From Anisodus tanguticus (Eukaryota; Streptophyta; Magnoliopsida; Solanales; Solanaceae), in NCBI GenBank assembly GCA_034509755.1, contig CM067551.1, forward strand, positions 14,194,501 through 14,258,500: a stretch of 64,000 nt of DNA, in the 5' to 3' direction. Each line of letters opens with the position of its first letter. Position 1 is the first letter of the stretch. The notes under the pieces were generated by a model. That model ran no database searches. It had not been told where the DNA came from and saw only the letters and a program-made list of their open reading frames with translations. Below, piece after piece: positions 10,869 through 21,338 of the stretch. Made by a program: the position numbers and the translations under genes.

Positions 10869-11126
10869 CGTTTATATTGGACTCAAATACATGTTTTCCC
10901 CTACTATGTATACCGTGTATATATTTTCCATATATACACAGTTTCTCATCTTACCATATTTGTAGAATTCTTGTACATGTGTAATTATGGTAGTAGTCTT
11001 CTATTAGGAAAATGTATTAGTCTTGTATTAGAAAAAGGTAGATTTAATTTTCATAATTAAATATTGTATATCATGTATATATACCTTTGACATTAATGAA
11101 AATAATCAAGGGATTATTCTCTTTCA
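10856..11126 (+). repeat. 3' LTR of copia B
   Basis: Starts TGATAGAATA, ends CTCTTTCA, and is followed by the TSD TTTAC. It repeats the 5' LTR layout, including the tandem TAGTCTTGTATTAG unit, with scattered substitutions. The RNase H frame ends just inside it. Confidence 0.9.
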
Positions 11127-11382
11127 TTTACTATCTTTCAAAAATTAATATTTTAATTTCTATCCCATTTCATTTGACCTAATTATTTTGAGAATCAAAT
11201 TGTTCTTTAATTTTTTTCTTAACCCTTTTCATAAATATTTTATGGATATTTTTAGGTACGAGCTCTTTCTACTTAGCTGTTATCCCCTCTTCCGAATTGC
11301 TTTTACTTTTTCCTAGTCAAACTAATTAAATGAATTTGGAGTAACATCTTATTAATTTATTTCCTTGCACGCTCTTGAGTAC

Positions 11383-11525
11383 TCTCTATCCTAATTTACG
11401 TAACACACTTTTTTCAGTCTAACTAATAAAAGGTTATTTTTCATATTTAAAAATAATTTAACTTTAAATTTTATGAGATGATTTAAAGTCAGACAAACAT
11501 CTTTTTTAGTTGTGATAGTGAGCAT
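11383..11525 (+). repeat. Stowaway-like MITE fragment
   Basis: Begins CTCTCTATCCTAATTTACG after a TA, followed by TAACACACTTTTTTCAG and an AATAATTTAACTTTAAATTT block. This matches the left half of the MITE family seen complete at 26634-26836. The right terminus is not recognisable. Confidence 0.45.
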
Positions 11526-11589
11526 AATTATCTAAATGTCATCCATAACACCTCTAGTATATATTTGTTTTCGTTTAATAAATTTAAAA

Positions 11590-12835
11590 GGAATATCATC
11601 GTAACGTCCATCCCACATGTAGCGATGGGCGAAGTAAGCATAAGTAAGAAGATTAGAGAGCATTTTTAAAAGTCCTTATCAGATATTAAAATCTACATAT
11701 TGACTGAAAATAGCTGGTTACCTGAGATATAGTTAAGTGAATTTAACAATGATCATATTTGGGAAAATGAACACAAGATGAAAGATGAGTTTTCGATCGT
11801 TTAATTTTGACATTACCTTGTGACAAATGCAAAACTTGACAACGCTGTCGAATTTGGTGCCCCTAGAAGTCTTAATGTTTACTTAACTTGACTAGTGAGT
11901 TGTTTCACAGCTAGAATTAGTGGGCAAGTACCTTAGTTTGATAGTACAACTTTTTGTGAGTGGTCCAGCCTATTCTTTTGACAAACCTGTCCTACATACA
12001 CCACACAATATCATTATATTCTCATTTGAGAAAAATACTTGAAAATATTGTTTGTTATTGCATGCTATTTAGGAATACCTATCTTCTTTCCAGTTATCGT
12101 ATTCAATGGAAAGTGAACTGCATAAAGAAAAAGTGAGTAATCCCGTTCTTTTTTACTCACTCGGTGTCCCCATATCCACTTTCTGATTTAATTAATGTTA
12201 AATATACATATGATATACAATATATCATATATATATTACCGTACCATCCGTGTTATTGTACATATTGAGTAGGTAATATTTGGGTATAATTAGTATTGTA
12301 TATTTACCATAATTGAAATAAATAATATTTTGATTTATTTTAATTAATTGAAAGAGTATATATACATTTTACATCTTTCCATATAGGAGAACCCTATTCC
12401 TATTCTACTCCTAAAACCTTATTCTACTTGGACACTAACTATACAATTATGGTAATACAATTATGGTAAATATACAATACTAATTACACCCAAATATTAC
12501 CTACTCAATATGTACAACAACACGGATGGCACGATAATATACATATGATATATTGTATATTTAACAATTAATTCAGATTTACATCGTTAAATTTTACTTT
12601 AGAAGTAAAACGTTTCTTATCAAAGGGACTCAATTTTCATAAGTCAATCTGAAATCTTTAATTAAAAATGAAAAATGACTTAATTTTTTCTTTCAGTCTG
12701 TATGTAACATTGGATTTAGAGTCAGACTAATTGAATGCACATAGAGATAAACACATTCTCTACCAAAAAAGGAATTTTATTCCCAGAGCCTGCTTGGCGT
12801 ACATAAGCGAAGGTGACAAATGAAATATAATTAAA
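11590..12835. repeat. Ancient segmental duplication, copy 2
   Basis: Colinear, diverged partner of 5030-6085; see that entry for shared words. It is interrupted by the palindromic LTR unit 12196-12566. No gene is seen in it. The stretch between copia B and this copy (11132-11590) is AT-rich and otherwise unremarkable. Confidence 0.6.
12196..12566 (-). mobile_element. Palindromic LTR-derived unit with TSD ATTAA
   Basis: The minus strand of 12566 to 12314 looks like a solo copia LTR: it starts TGTTAAATATAC, contains AGGAGTAGAATAGGAATAGG as in the 3' LTR of element E, and ends TTTATTTCA. Directly attached is an inverted copy (12313 to 12196) of the first 118 or so bases of the same LTR. Both outer ends therefore read TGTTAAATATAC inward. 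The whole unit is flanked by ATTAA at 12191-12195 and 12567-12571. The arms agree over most positions, apart from an 11-bp insertion in the left arm. Confidence 0.8.
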
Positions 12836-13308
12836 AAATCAAATTTTAATAACGTTGGGTGGAGATGCATGGGATCAAACCCCGTGCCTCTCGCATCCCC
12901 AAGTTGTTAACAGCACTCCTTTAAATTAGGGGTGGCCAGTGGGCCGGGCTCGGGTCTGGCCGGCCGGGCTCGGGGCGGGACAGGAGAAGGGGTCGGGGTC
13001 GGGTCTGGCGGGACTTGCTCCAGTCCCGTCCCGATCCCGATCCCGTCGGTATTGGAGCGGGGCGGGGTCGGGTCCGGCGGTTTTTTTTTTTTTTTTTTAA
13101 ATAACATATGTATAAAAAAACTCAATAAACAAAACAAGATAGTGTAATAAAAACATCCCAAGGCTGTTTTTGTGCTTCTTATATTATTTAATAGACATAT
13201 GATTTTTTTGTAATATAAATACAATTGTCTAAAATCTAAATTGCAACTTTGTGGTGTTGTCCAAAAGTTGCAAATTACATAATAAAATTGCAATTAAAAA
13301 AATTACAT

Positions 13309-14199
13309 TCACAAAAAAACCTGTTCTAATTGCTTGATGATTTCCTGTGGTTCTTCGGTTGGAATTGGTATTTGTTGGTCAAATTGATCCACGTCTCTTC
13401 CACTACATTCGGTTAAGATTTCGTTGTAGTTTTCATCTTCTTCTTCGTTGATCTCCGGTTGACCGCACCTTCTCCGCTCCGGTCGTATCCAATCTCTGAA
13501 TAATACTGCAATTTCCAAGCTATCTCCGGCTAATGAGTGTCTGTGGTCTCCTATTTGATATCTCGCCGGCGAAAAAAGCGCTTTCGTACACACGCTTGAT
13601 GACGCTTGAATGTTCAAAACATCTCGGGCCATCAATGAAAGTGTCGGAAAGGTCTTCTCATTCCCCCTCCAAATTTCAAAGCAAGTCTTCATGTCCATCT
13701 TCATTGATAACTTCTTGATACGGTACGAACCCCGCAAAATAAAAATATCCAACTCGCTAATTTGGTTAGTAGTAGAGGTACGGCCGCACATTCTATTTCT
13801 GAGGCTTTCAATACTAGCCGCAGAAACAGCATGTCTTTTGTGAGGTTGTGTTGAAGATGAAGAAGATGGTATGGAAGCCGGTAAGTTACTAGCATTTTCT
13901 TGTTGATAAAATTTATATATTTTTTTGCATTGGTGTTCTATGCTAGACAACACTTCTTCTTTAGTTTGACTTTGTTCAATAGGTGGTGGGTGATTTAGAT
14001 TTTTGGGACTTGGAGGTGGTAGTACTTCTATACAATCGTAAATAGTTTCAATTAGTGATTTAGTACCGTCTATTGTAATAGTAGGATTTAATACAGAACC
14101 AATAATATAAATAGTGGGAATAGGAATAAAATATTTTTTTATTTTGACAAACATTTTTTTAATAGTCGCCTTATAAGTTTGGTTTTTCCATATATTCAC
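13309..14199 (-). pseudogene. hAT-1 transposase C-terminus with dimerisation domain
   Basis: A 296-residue open frame. Residues 1-60 continue the central transposase region (YIIGSVLNPT); 60-145 are a Pro/Ser/Gln-rich variable part. Residues 149-238 form the hAT C-terminal dimerisation region: ELDIFILRG, FEIWRGNEKTFPTLS, ARDVLNIQASSS and HSLAGDSLEIAVLFRDWI. The tail is acidic. In the family this domain is needed for multimerisation and transposition. The frame overlaps the next upstream fragment by 29 bp in another phase, so a frameshift separates them. Confidence 0.85.
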
Positions 14200-15104
14200 T
14201 AAGTAATAAAAATATTAGAGTTATATAAAACAACATAGTTGAAATAGTAGGATAATATATACCGGAAAATTCTTTTGTTGCTTGAAAAAATTTCTCTAAA
14301 AATACAATAAGTTTGGAAATTTCTACCCAATCACTATCTAAAATCATATCAGCTGAATTTTTATTATGAGAGTTAAAAAATAAAGTTATAGGTATTTTAT
14401 AGTCATAAGCAACAAGTAGTTGCTCGTACAAAGAATTCCACCTAGTGGATACTTCTTGTGGAATTTTTCTATAAGGTAGTCCACAATCGTGACAAGTTTT
14501 TTTATATTCTTTTCTACGTTGTACTTTATTACTTTTAAAAATAAAGTTTATAGCAAATTGTATTTTACTAAGAATGTCTTCAAAAAGTAATAGACCATCA
14601 TTTACAATTAAGTTATATATATGGCACACGCATTTTATATGAAAATGATCTGAAAAAGATGGAGTTAAACTATTTTAAAATTGTAAATGCGTAATTGTTA
14701 GAAGAAGCGTTATTTAATGTAATAGTCATAATTTTATCGGTTATTCCGTAATAATGGCACACTTGATAAATATCATCTGCAATAAAAGTACCAGTGTGCC
14801 TATCATCTATATATCTATATGCTAATATACGTTTTTCAATAGACCATTTATAATCTATCCAATGACAAGTTACAGTTAAATAATCATGGTCGTTAGTACT
14901 ACGACCTATATCAGACGTGATAGATACTTTGCCATTAAAATGATATAATGAAAAACGTAAATATTGTTGATATTCATGCGCGAATTTAAATACATCTCTC
15001 TTAACAGTTGATCTAGGAAAACCGTTAAAAGCAGGATTATATATATCTCTAATGTAATAAATAAAACCGGGAGATGAAGGAAATGAAAAAGGCAAACCCT
15101 CCAC
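14171..15104 (-). pseudogene. hAT-1 transposase RNase H-like catalytic region
   Basis: Two frames, 15104-14670 and 14629-14171. The first has GLPFSFPSSPGFIYYIRD, KVSITSDIGRSTNDHDYLTV (first catalytic Asp region) and TCHWIDYKWSIEKRILAYR, then ITDKIMTITLNNASSN. The second has CHIYNLIVNDGL, the conserved cysteine-histidine segment, and TRWNSLYEQLLVAYDY. These are the standard landmarks of hAT transposases. The block is split by a stop and frameshift at 14630-14670. Confidence 0.85.
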
Positions 15105-15752
15105 AGCAACTAATTTTGATATTACTTCCCTATCTCTATTTTATTGTATTTAGAGCCTACAATTCCCCCGTCATAGGGTTAATTTGACCACACTTGATCC
15201 GGGACGATGTACGTATGTGAACCTTGTCCCGATGGAGCGACGTTTGCGCACCCGGTTTTGAAGCCTGGTATTGGGCATACCTAGCCGGATGAGCACTTAC
15301 TACGTGTCTAATTAAACCCCCGTCCCACCGTGACCTTTTTCGCTTTTAAATTTTAAAACATTTTTACAAATTTTACATATAGCTACTTGATTCTCTACGT
15401 CCCTATCAAAAAATGTCCATGCATCTGATTTTAATGGTCGTTTTGCTGGACCTCGTCTCATACTAGGGGGAATATGAGGTATTTCAGTTGAAGGTGCACT
15501 AGTGGGTGTGTTGTCATCAACATTAGTGGGTGTATCATCTAGATCATCGTCTAAATTAAAGTCTTCTTGAGTTCCAGAAAATAGCTCCTGGTCTAAATCT
15601 AATGGTATTGTAGGAAAATGTTGAGTATCAACAAAATCATCCTGTGTAGGAATAAGATGACTAGAAGAAGTACCCTTGCCCTGGTTGCCCCTACTAGAAG
15701 AAACACCCTTACCCTTACCCTTACCCTTAAACATACCTTTTAATCCTTCCAT
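15105..15752 (-). pseudogene. hAT-1 transposase N-terminus with BED zinc finger
   Basis: ATG at 15752. The N-terminus is Lys/Gly-rich (FKGKGKGKG, from a CCCTTA repeat on the plus strand), then acidic with Thr/Pro. The BED-type finger starts SDAWTFFDRD, with Cys126 and Cys129 in ICKICK and KGHGGTGV. The matching histidines (LIRHVVSAH) follow in another frame at about 15290, so a frameshift cuts the finger. The BED finger binds the element ends in this superfamily. Confidence 0.85.
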
Positions 15753-16635
15753 TTTAATTATAATAATAAATAATTAAAGACAATAAAATTAAGTGCGCTA
15801 AATAAAATAAACAAACAATAATAATTTAATGAAGGAACGAATGTACCAAACGTCGACGTGTAATCGAGAGGTTGAAAATTGAAACTTTGCTCGATGGAAG
15901 ATCCTCAAGCTAGTTGCCAACTTCACTCCCAATTCCCAAATGAATAAATAAAATTGAATATTTAGTAAACAATGTAGACTTGTAGAGAGATATATTGAGA
16001 GATTAGAGAGATTGTAGGAAGATTTGTGAGAAAGATGAAGAGAAAATGAGTTATTTATAGTTGGAAAATTGGGTTAAAGTGTAAATATAATAACTTATGG
16101 GTTAAAAATAAATATTAAGGGATAGGGGGGTTGGGGGAGGGGGGAGGCCTAAAATGGCCGTTGGCCAACGGCCAAAATCTAAAATGGTCGTTGGTGCAAC
16201 GGCCATATTTGCAAAGGGGGGACAAAGGGCGGGGTCGGGCTCGGGCTCGGGACGGGGTCGGGGCGGGCGGGCCTGGGGCGGGCTCGGGTCTCGCGGGACG
16301 AGACATTGTCCCGTCCCGAGTTCGAGGCCCACCAATATTTTTTTTTAGCAGAGTCGGAACGGGGTCGGGACGGGGTCGGGACGGGATCGGGTCGGCCACT
16401 GGCCACCCTTACTTTAAACTAGGTGAAGCTAAATGGGCGAAATGACCAATATGAGTACCGTATACATATGTAATATTAAGGTCCTTTAGGCAAAAACAGA
16501 GAATTTTATACAGCTATTTAAAAATATATATATATATATATATATTACATATTAAGAAACAGAGAGAATTTTATACAGCTATTTAATGTTAAGAAATAAG
16601 AAATCTACTACATATTTTAAGCACCAAAATTAGTA

Positions 16636-16882
16636 TTCTTTTTGTCCCAATATAAGTGTCTTACTTCTTTTTTTTTTGTATGCATCAAAAAAAGTGTTTT
16701 GTTCTATATTTATTAAATTAACAATTTAAACATTCATGGCAAGTATAAAATCATAAGATTCAAAGGACATTTTAGTACATTATTCATATCTTTAATTTAG
16801 AACTATAAAATTCAAAAATCTCTTTTATTTCTTAAACTTCGTGATAAACCATATTAAGATGTTTAAATTTGGATGGAGGGAG
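16636..16882. mobile_element. Stowaway-like MITE
   Basis: Flanked by TA (16634-16635 and 16883-16884). Left end TTCTTTTTGTCCCAATATAA and right end AAATTTGGATGGAGGGAG are imperfect inverted repeats of the CTCCCTCC type. Interior AT-rich, non-coding. Confidence 0.65.
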
Positions 16883-17075
16883 TACATCAATATTAGCCAA
16901 ACAAAATCCCCTTCTATAGCTAGCAAATCCTACTAAAAACCGAAACTCACGTTCGTTTCCTAAAGAATCTTGGATTCTAAACAAAATATCCCCACTCCCA
17001 ACTCAAGTCCCTTCCTTTTTTCCCTTTTTAGATAATAATACACATGTTATTACTTTTAAGTTTCTTAGAACCGAT

Positions 17076-17412
17076 CAATTCTTTTTATGTTTTAATTATC
17101 GATATAGATACACTTATACCCGCACAAGTGCTCATTATCTCATGAGTATGGGACCCCAAATTTTCTATTATGCACCTTAATTCATTAAACCAATTAAAAC
17201 ACAAGATAAAAGGTCTAGTAAATCTCAACTTGCCTGAATCTGATACAATTTTTTTATGTTTTAATTACCGATATAGATACACGGATACCCACACAAGTGT
17301 CCATCACCTCATGAGTATGGGACCCAGTTTTTCTATTATGCACCTTAATTCCTTAAACCAATTAAAACACAACATAAAAGGTCTAGTAAGTCTCAACTTG
17401 CCTGAATCTAAA
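17076..17412. repeat. Tandem duplication, about 170-bp unit
   Basis: Two adjacent copies, 17076-17245 and 17246-17412. They share CATGAGTATGGGACCC, TTTTCTATTATGCACCTTAA, AAACCAATTAAAACACAA and CTCAACTTGCCTGAATCT, with some ten to fifteen scattered differences. An open frame across it (17170-17457) is only the repeat read through; I see no gene. Confidence 0.85.
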
Positions 17413-17569
17413 GCCGAAGAGTCACTCTGCGACCTTTCCCTTCCTTTGAGCTTCTGAACGAGCCCAATCTATTCAAATATGATGTCTACATAAGAATATG
17501 AATCTATTGATATCCATATTATCATGCAAAGAATTCGGATTCAAAAGTCAACCTAAAATCCCAACTTCG

Positions 17570-18680
17570 AACCCCGAGGGTAAAATAAAAAATTTAACTT
17601 AAATTCACTTTATCATAGTCTAAATAGTAAGAATCCTAAAAATCATGACATTCTAATCACGATTTGGCCTTCAATTTTATAAATCTATTTGTATGAAAAA
17701 ATCCCTTATTTTACCATCTAAAATCAAATGAGGAATCACTAAATAATGGATGAAAATATGGGAAAGTTACTTAGATAATGGTTGAAGTAAGCCCCAAGGT
17801 TGAATCTGGAAAAAGCCCTTTGAAATCACCTATTATTGAGGTCCCTAGCTCCCAAAATTGTTTTAGAAAGAATGAGGTCGAATTGGGAATAGATTGAACA
17901 AATCAGACCAACGACACTCCATGTGCATTCCAATTTTCCGGTCCTGCATCTGCGGATAATACCCCGTAGAAGCGAGCTCCAATTAAATTATCTAAGCTCA
18001 TAGATGCGGACACCCACTCACAAGTGTGGTTCCTCTTTTCCAACCAAGACTGAGTAGGTGCAGTCCCTCACACCTTAGCCCAACTTCACACATGCGGTAC
18101 ACTTAGCATAGGTGCAGCTAAAAGCCCGCAGGTGTGATTGCACCAGATCACAGCTGAACAACCAAACCTTTAAGTCTCCAGACTTTGATTCAACATCTGA
18201 AACTCATCCGGAATCTCACAGACACAAATCAAATATGCATTTCACTCATAAAACATGTTTGAGACTTGTTTTCACACTAGAAATTTTCAAAAGAGGTTGT
18301 CTTGACTTGATGTTGACCGAGGTCAAATCTACTTCATCAAAATCATATATTCTTAACCAACGACTCAAATCACTCTAGAATATTTCCGAAATAGAACTAA
18401 CAACTCGACTAAGTCATAAATGACATTACAGACCTAATGGAATCAACAAAATTTTGAAAATTGACTCATTTACCCTCGATATTGACTTTGGTCAACTATT
18501 CTCCTTTTTAAATTTAGGAACTTCTAAATTTGCTAAAACCACTCCAGAACCCATCTGATTGCCTCGAGAACCACGTCATCCATCCCTGCAAGGTATAACT
18601 ATCTAAATGAAACTACGATAAGAATATTTTGAAAAAATAAGGCAAAAAGCTCAAAACGACTAAGTGAGTCATTACAGTAA
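17570..18680. repeat. Degenerate GC-richer repeat, possibly an old gypsy-type LTR
   Basis: Contains the phrases CTGCATCTGCGGA, GATGCGGACACCCACTC, CCGCAGGTGTGATTGCACC, GAAACTCATCCGGAATCTCA and near the end CAAAACGACTAAGTGAGTCA. Similar wording recurs in Solanaceae intergenic repeats that I associate with Ty3/gypsy LTRs. No TG...CA boundaries or TSD could be fixed. An 88-codon frame at 18112-18378 is not recognisable. Confidence 0.3.
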
Positions 18681-19594
18681 GTTTGGTTCAATTCATGCCT
18701 TAATTCTTTCAATTACATTTTACCCGTCAGAATGTCTCCATAAACCTCATGTCGGGATAAGTGTTAGCCTAAGTAGGTGGGACTTCACAACAAGTTATAG
18801 GTATCTTTTTGACATATATTTTAAGTATGTCTATACTGATTTGGTCTCTATACTCACTTGGCACTCCACCCCCACCCCCGGAAAAAAATCAGTCAAAGGG
18901 TCATCATCTGCAATATTGAACTTGTCATAATTGACTAAACTTGAAGTAAAAAAAATGGTGGGTATCTCCTTATTGCAGATAGTTTAAATCTTACCTATAA
19001 ATTTTCATTCTTTAACACAATATTACCATCATGAACGATCTCACCATTCCAAAATAATGAAACTCTAACTTTTTCAGGATCCGCCGTTTTTTAAAGAGGC
19101 TAAAAATATGGAGAGATGAGTATGTGACTATATATGAGTTGGATGAATTTTTACATCATCCAAAATCCGCTTTAAATAGACTTTTTATAAGCTTAAAAGT
19201 ATGATATAACACACTAAGTTTGTGCATGTAACTTGATCAAATCAAATACGACCATTAGACCAGGCAAATCAAGTACGGATTGGCTGTAAAATTCAGGGAA
19301 ATTATTGACCCCTTTAACACATAAAATCTGTATGTTAAAGGAGTCCAATGCACAGTAAAGGCCGTTAGGCCATGTCCATCCATGGGACTCCTTTAACGCT
19401 CAAGTTTTGTGCGCTAAAGGTATTTTTTTGTCAATTTTTTTTATTCAGTACTTTGATCACTTTCTTCTTTCTTGAGCATTTAGGTTTCAGACTCGTTAAA
19501 ATAGCATATAATGTCTGCTAGCTAAACGTTTATTTATTATACTCTTTATCCCCATTTGTGTCACCTTCATTTCCAGTCTATTCCTAAAATAATA
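18681..19594. other. Intergenic DNA, no gene recognised
   Basis: No credible gene. Around 19310-19420 the words CCTTTAACA, TGTTAAAGG, CTTTAACG and GCGCTAAAGG form small inverted repeats; the first pair could make a 9-bp hairpin stem. They look like a short repeat remnant. Confidence 0.35.
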
Positions 19595-19714
19595 CTCCAT
19601 CTGTTCCAGTATACGTGACACCATTTCTTTTTTAGTATGTCCCACAATAAATGTCACCTTTCCATATTTGGAAACTCTTTAAGGATACAATCTCTATTTT
19701 ACCATTATTGAGTC
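19595..19714. mobile_element. MITE, left half (split by copia H)
   Basis: Starts CTCCATCTGTTCCAGTATAC, continues GTGACACCATTT. Its partner end is at 26376-26442 (inverted: CCTCGTCCCAATTTATGTGG then CACCATTT). The two halves were one Stowaway-like MITE before copia H inserted. Confidence 0.7.
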
Positions 19715-20874
19715 TGTTGAAAATTTACTAATGTGGAATTAAGTTTATTCCATTATTTATGACTCGAACAATTGGGCCCTGCACGTCGGAAATATCGTTT
19801 CCACACACGTGCAATCTTAGTGCCAAGTATCGTAAATTTCGTTAATGAAAGAGATATTGGTACGTAAGTGAAATGTTTGAGACATAGAATAATGGATGGT
19901 TATTTGCTAAATGACAAGTGTTCCACGTTGGTAAACGAAGGAAGGATTGTGCGAGGTGTAAGATGGAACGGGTCGGAAAAGGGTCGCGCAGCCGAGAAGG
20001 GCCCCGGCGCCTCCCGGATTGGGCCGCGGCGCCGGAGCGCCCCCTAGTAGCGCCGCGACGCGTGACTGGCAGTAAGTTTCGTCGTCTTTCTGGAGCCGCG
20101 ACTCTAAATACTGCAGCGCCGTGGCGCTTTCCAGGCAGTGTTTGCTCGACGAAATCCCAAAGGTTTGGCTGTTGAGGGGGCTTCAATGGCATTGAAACCA
20201 CCCAATAATAGTCATTACTTGGACCATTATGTTGTTGCATTACTTGGGGGTTAAATGTCATCCATTACGTGGTAATTGATTGCCATTGTGGGGCATTTGA
20301 AGAGGCCATCTTGCACACCTATAAATTGAAGCCTTGGCTCAATTCTATAGAAGAAGAGATGAACATGAGAACATATATGCACTTATGAACAGAAAAATAA
20401 GTTAACAACACCTCAAAGAGATCAGATTTTCCTGATATCAATCCTTCTCTTAGCAATCTTCATTATTCGTGTTCTTCAAATAGATCATTTGTGTAGGCTT
20501 TGCACACTTGATAGTTTGTTATTTCATCTTGGGAGACTATTGTCCACACTTCCGTAAAGCCTATATACTGGGGAAATCTTGTCTTAAAGACAGAGATTCA
20601 TCTCTTGACTCAGTCGGTGGTGTTGTGGTTTATCTAATTGGTTGCTAAGTGTTTTAGGTGTTAACTTAACAAATGAAGGACACTAACCGTTCGTATTCTC
20701 AGCGGATCTACAAGCCACAAGTTTAGCAGTTCATGTTCTTGTATTTCCAAATACAAGTTCTATATTTGAAGTCTCATTCAAGATCAAGATATTGACAACT
20801 TGTTCTTGTCCTAATTGTTGTTTATCCTTTCAATCACTGTAATAGTTATTTACACTTCACGTTGTTGCTTTACA
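19715..20874 (+). repeat. 5' LTR of copia H
   Basis: Starts TGTTGAAAATTT, ends GCTTTACA. It contains a GC-rich insert (19980-20130) built of GGGCCGCGGCGCC and GAGCCGCGACTCT words. That insert is longer and different in the 3' LTR. A TATAAATT is present near 20320, followed about 30 bp on by a conserved GAAGAAGAGATGAACATGAG stretch, a plausible transcription start region. Confidence 0.85.
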
Positions 20875-20906
20875 TATTACAATAAGTTTAAGACAAGATT
20901 GTATTA

Positions 20907-21338
20907 GTGATTCAAAAGATGTTGGTCGACAAGTGTGTGACCAAATCTGGCTGTAGTTTTCTTCTTGAAAATAGTTCTGTTGACAGTTTTGCTAAAAGTT
21001 CAAACCATAACTGTGCTTTCAAGATTGGGCCTAGTTATGGTTCTCTCTTTGACGACAGTTACAAATTTATTTCCGTCAAAGGAGGGATCTCTGAATCTGA
21101 TGTTGAGCTTCAAGATACTGCTGATAGTCATGCTAGTAAGGCTAAAGATCAGGGACGAGTTGGTGTCACCTCTCCCGATGGTGGTGGAAACAAGCGCCCA
21201 CGAGAGGCTGAGGATGTCAACTGGGACAAGAGGAGAAGGCTAAAGATTATGTTCTATCATTTAGCAAAATTCCTATATCTGTCCCAGACAAAGAATTCGA
21301 ATTATGGTAAGGAGGATTTGGACACTCAGTCTAACTGA
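20907..21338 (+). pseudogene. Unassigned open frame behind the H 5' LTR
   Basis: 144 codons, no gag motif that I recognise. It contains an acidic centre and a basic patch, NKRPREAEDVNWDKRRR, that looks like a bipartite nuclear localisation signal, then decays into the repeat words described at 21310-22030. It lies where gag should begin. It could be a decayed gag start, captured host sequence or chance; I cannot decide. Function unknown. Confidence 0.3.

Larger units (their letters stand above)
6091..11126 (+). mobile_element. Copia element B, complete structure
   Basis: Two LTRs (6091-6362 and 10856-11126), a PBS at 6363, and gag, protease, integrase, RT and RNase H in the Ty1/copia order. 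A perfect 5-bp target-site duplication TTTAC lies at 6086-6090 and 11127-11131. Total 5,036 bp. By eye the LTRs differ at about 25 of 270 positions, so the insertion is old. All protein domains carry stops or frameshifts, and two acidic motifs are mutated. Confidence 0.95.
12927..16411 (-). mobile_element. hAT transposon copy 1
   Basis: Terminal inverted repeats TAGGGGTGGCCAGTGG (left) and, inverted, TAAGGGTGGCCAGTGG (right). Flanking 8-bp sites CTTTAAAT (12919-12926) and CTTTAAAC (16412-16419) match at 7 of 8. Long GC-rich subterminal zones made of GGGTCGGG/GGGCTCGGG words lie at both ends (12940-13080 and 16230-16400). The inside encodes a broken minus-strand hAT transposase with a BED finger. 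3,485 bp. No intact transposase. Confidence 0.9.

Noticed and set aside
6091..11126. Endogenous virus interpretation of the pol regions
   Set aside because: Domain order (integrase before RT), short LTRs, 5-bp TSDs and the motif set are those of Ty1/copia retrotransposons; no movement protein, coat or envelope-like region is seen.
15705..15735. CCCTTA repeats resembling telomere DNA
   Set aside because: The plant telomere repeat is CCCTAAA. This hexamer encodes the Lys/Gly N-terminus of the hAT-1 transposase (KGKGKGKG), and a shorter version is at the same place in hAT-2.
16102..16445. Several overlapping Arg/Pro/Gly-rich frames on both strands
   Set aside because: They translate the GGGTCGGG subterminal array of hAT-1 and have no independent support.
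17170..17457. 95-codon open frame with repeated MHLNSLNQLKH peptide
   Set aside because: It only translates the 170-bp tandem duplication; no start context, partner or family supports a gene.
19842..20261. 139-codon minus-strand frame in the H LTR
   Set aside because: Present only because the LTR GC-rich insert is open by chance; the corresponding frame in the other LTR has a different length and sequence.
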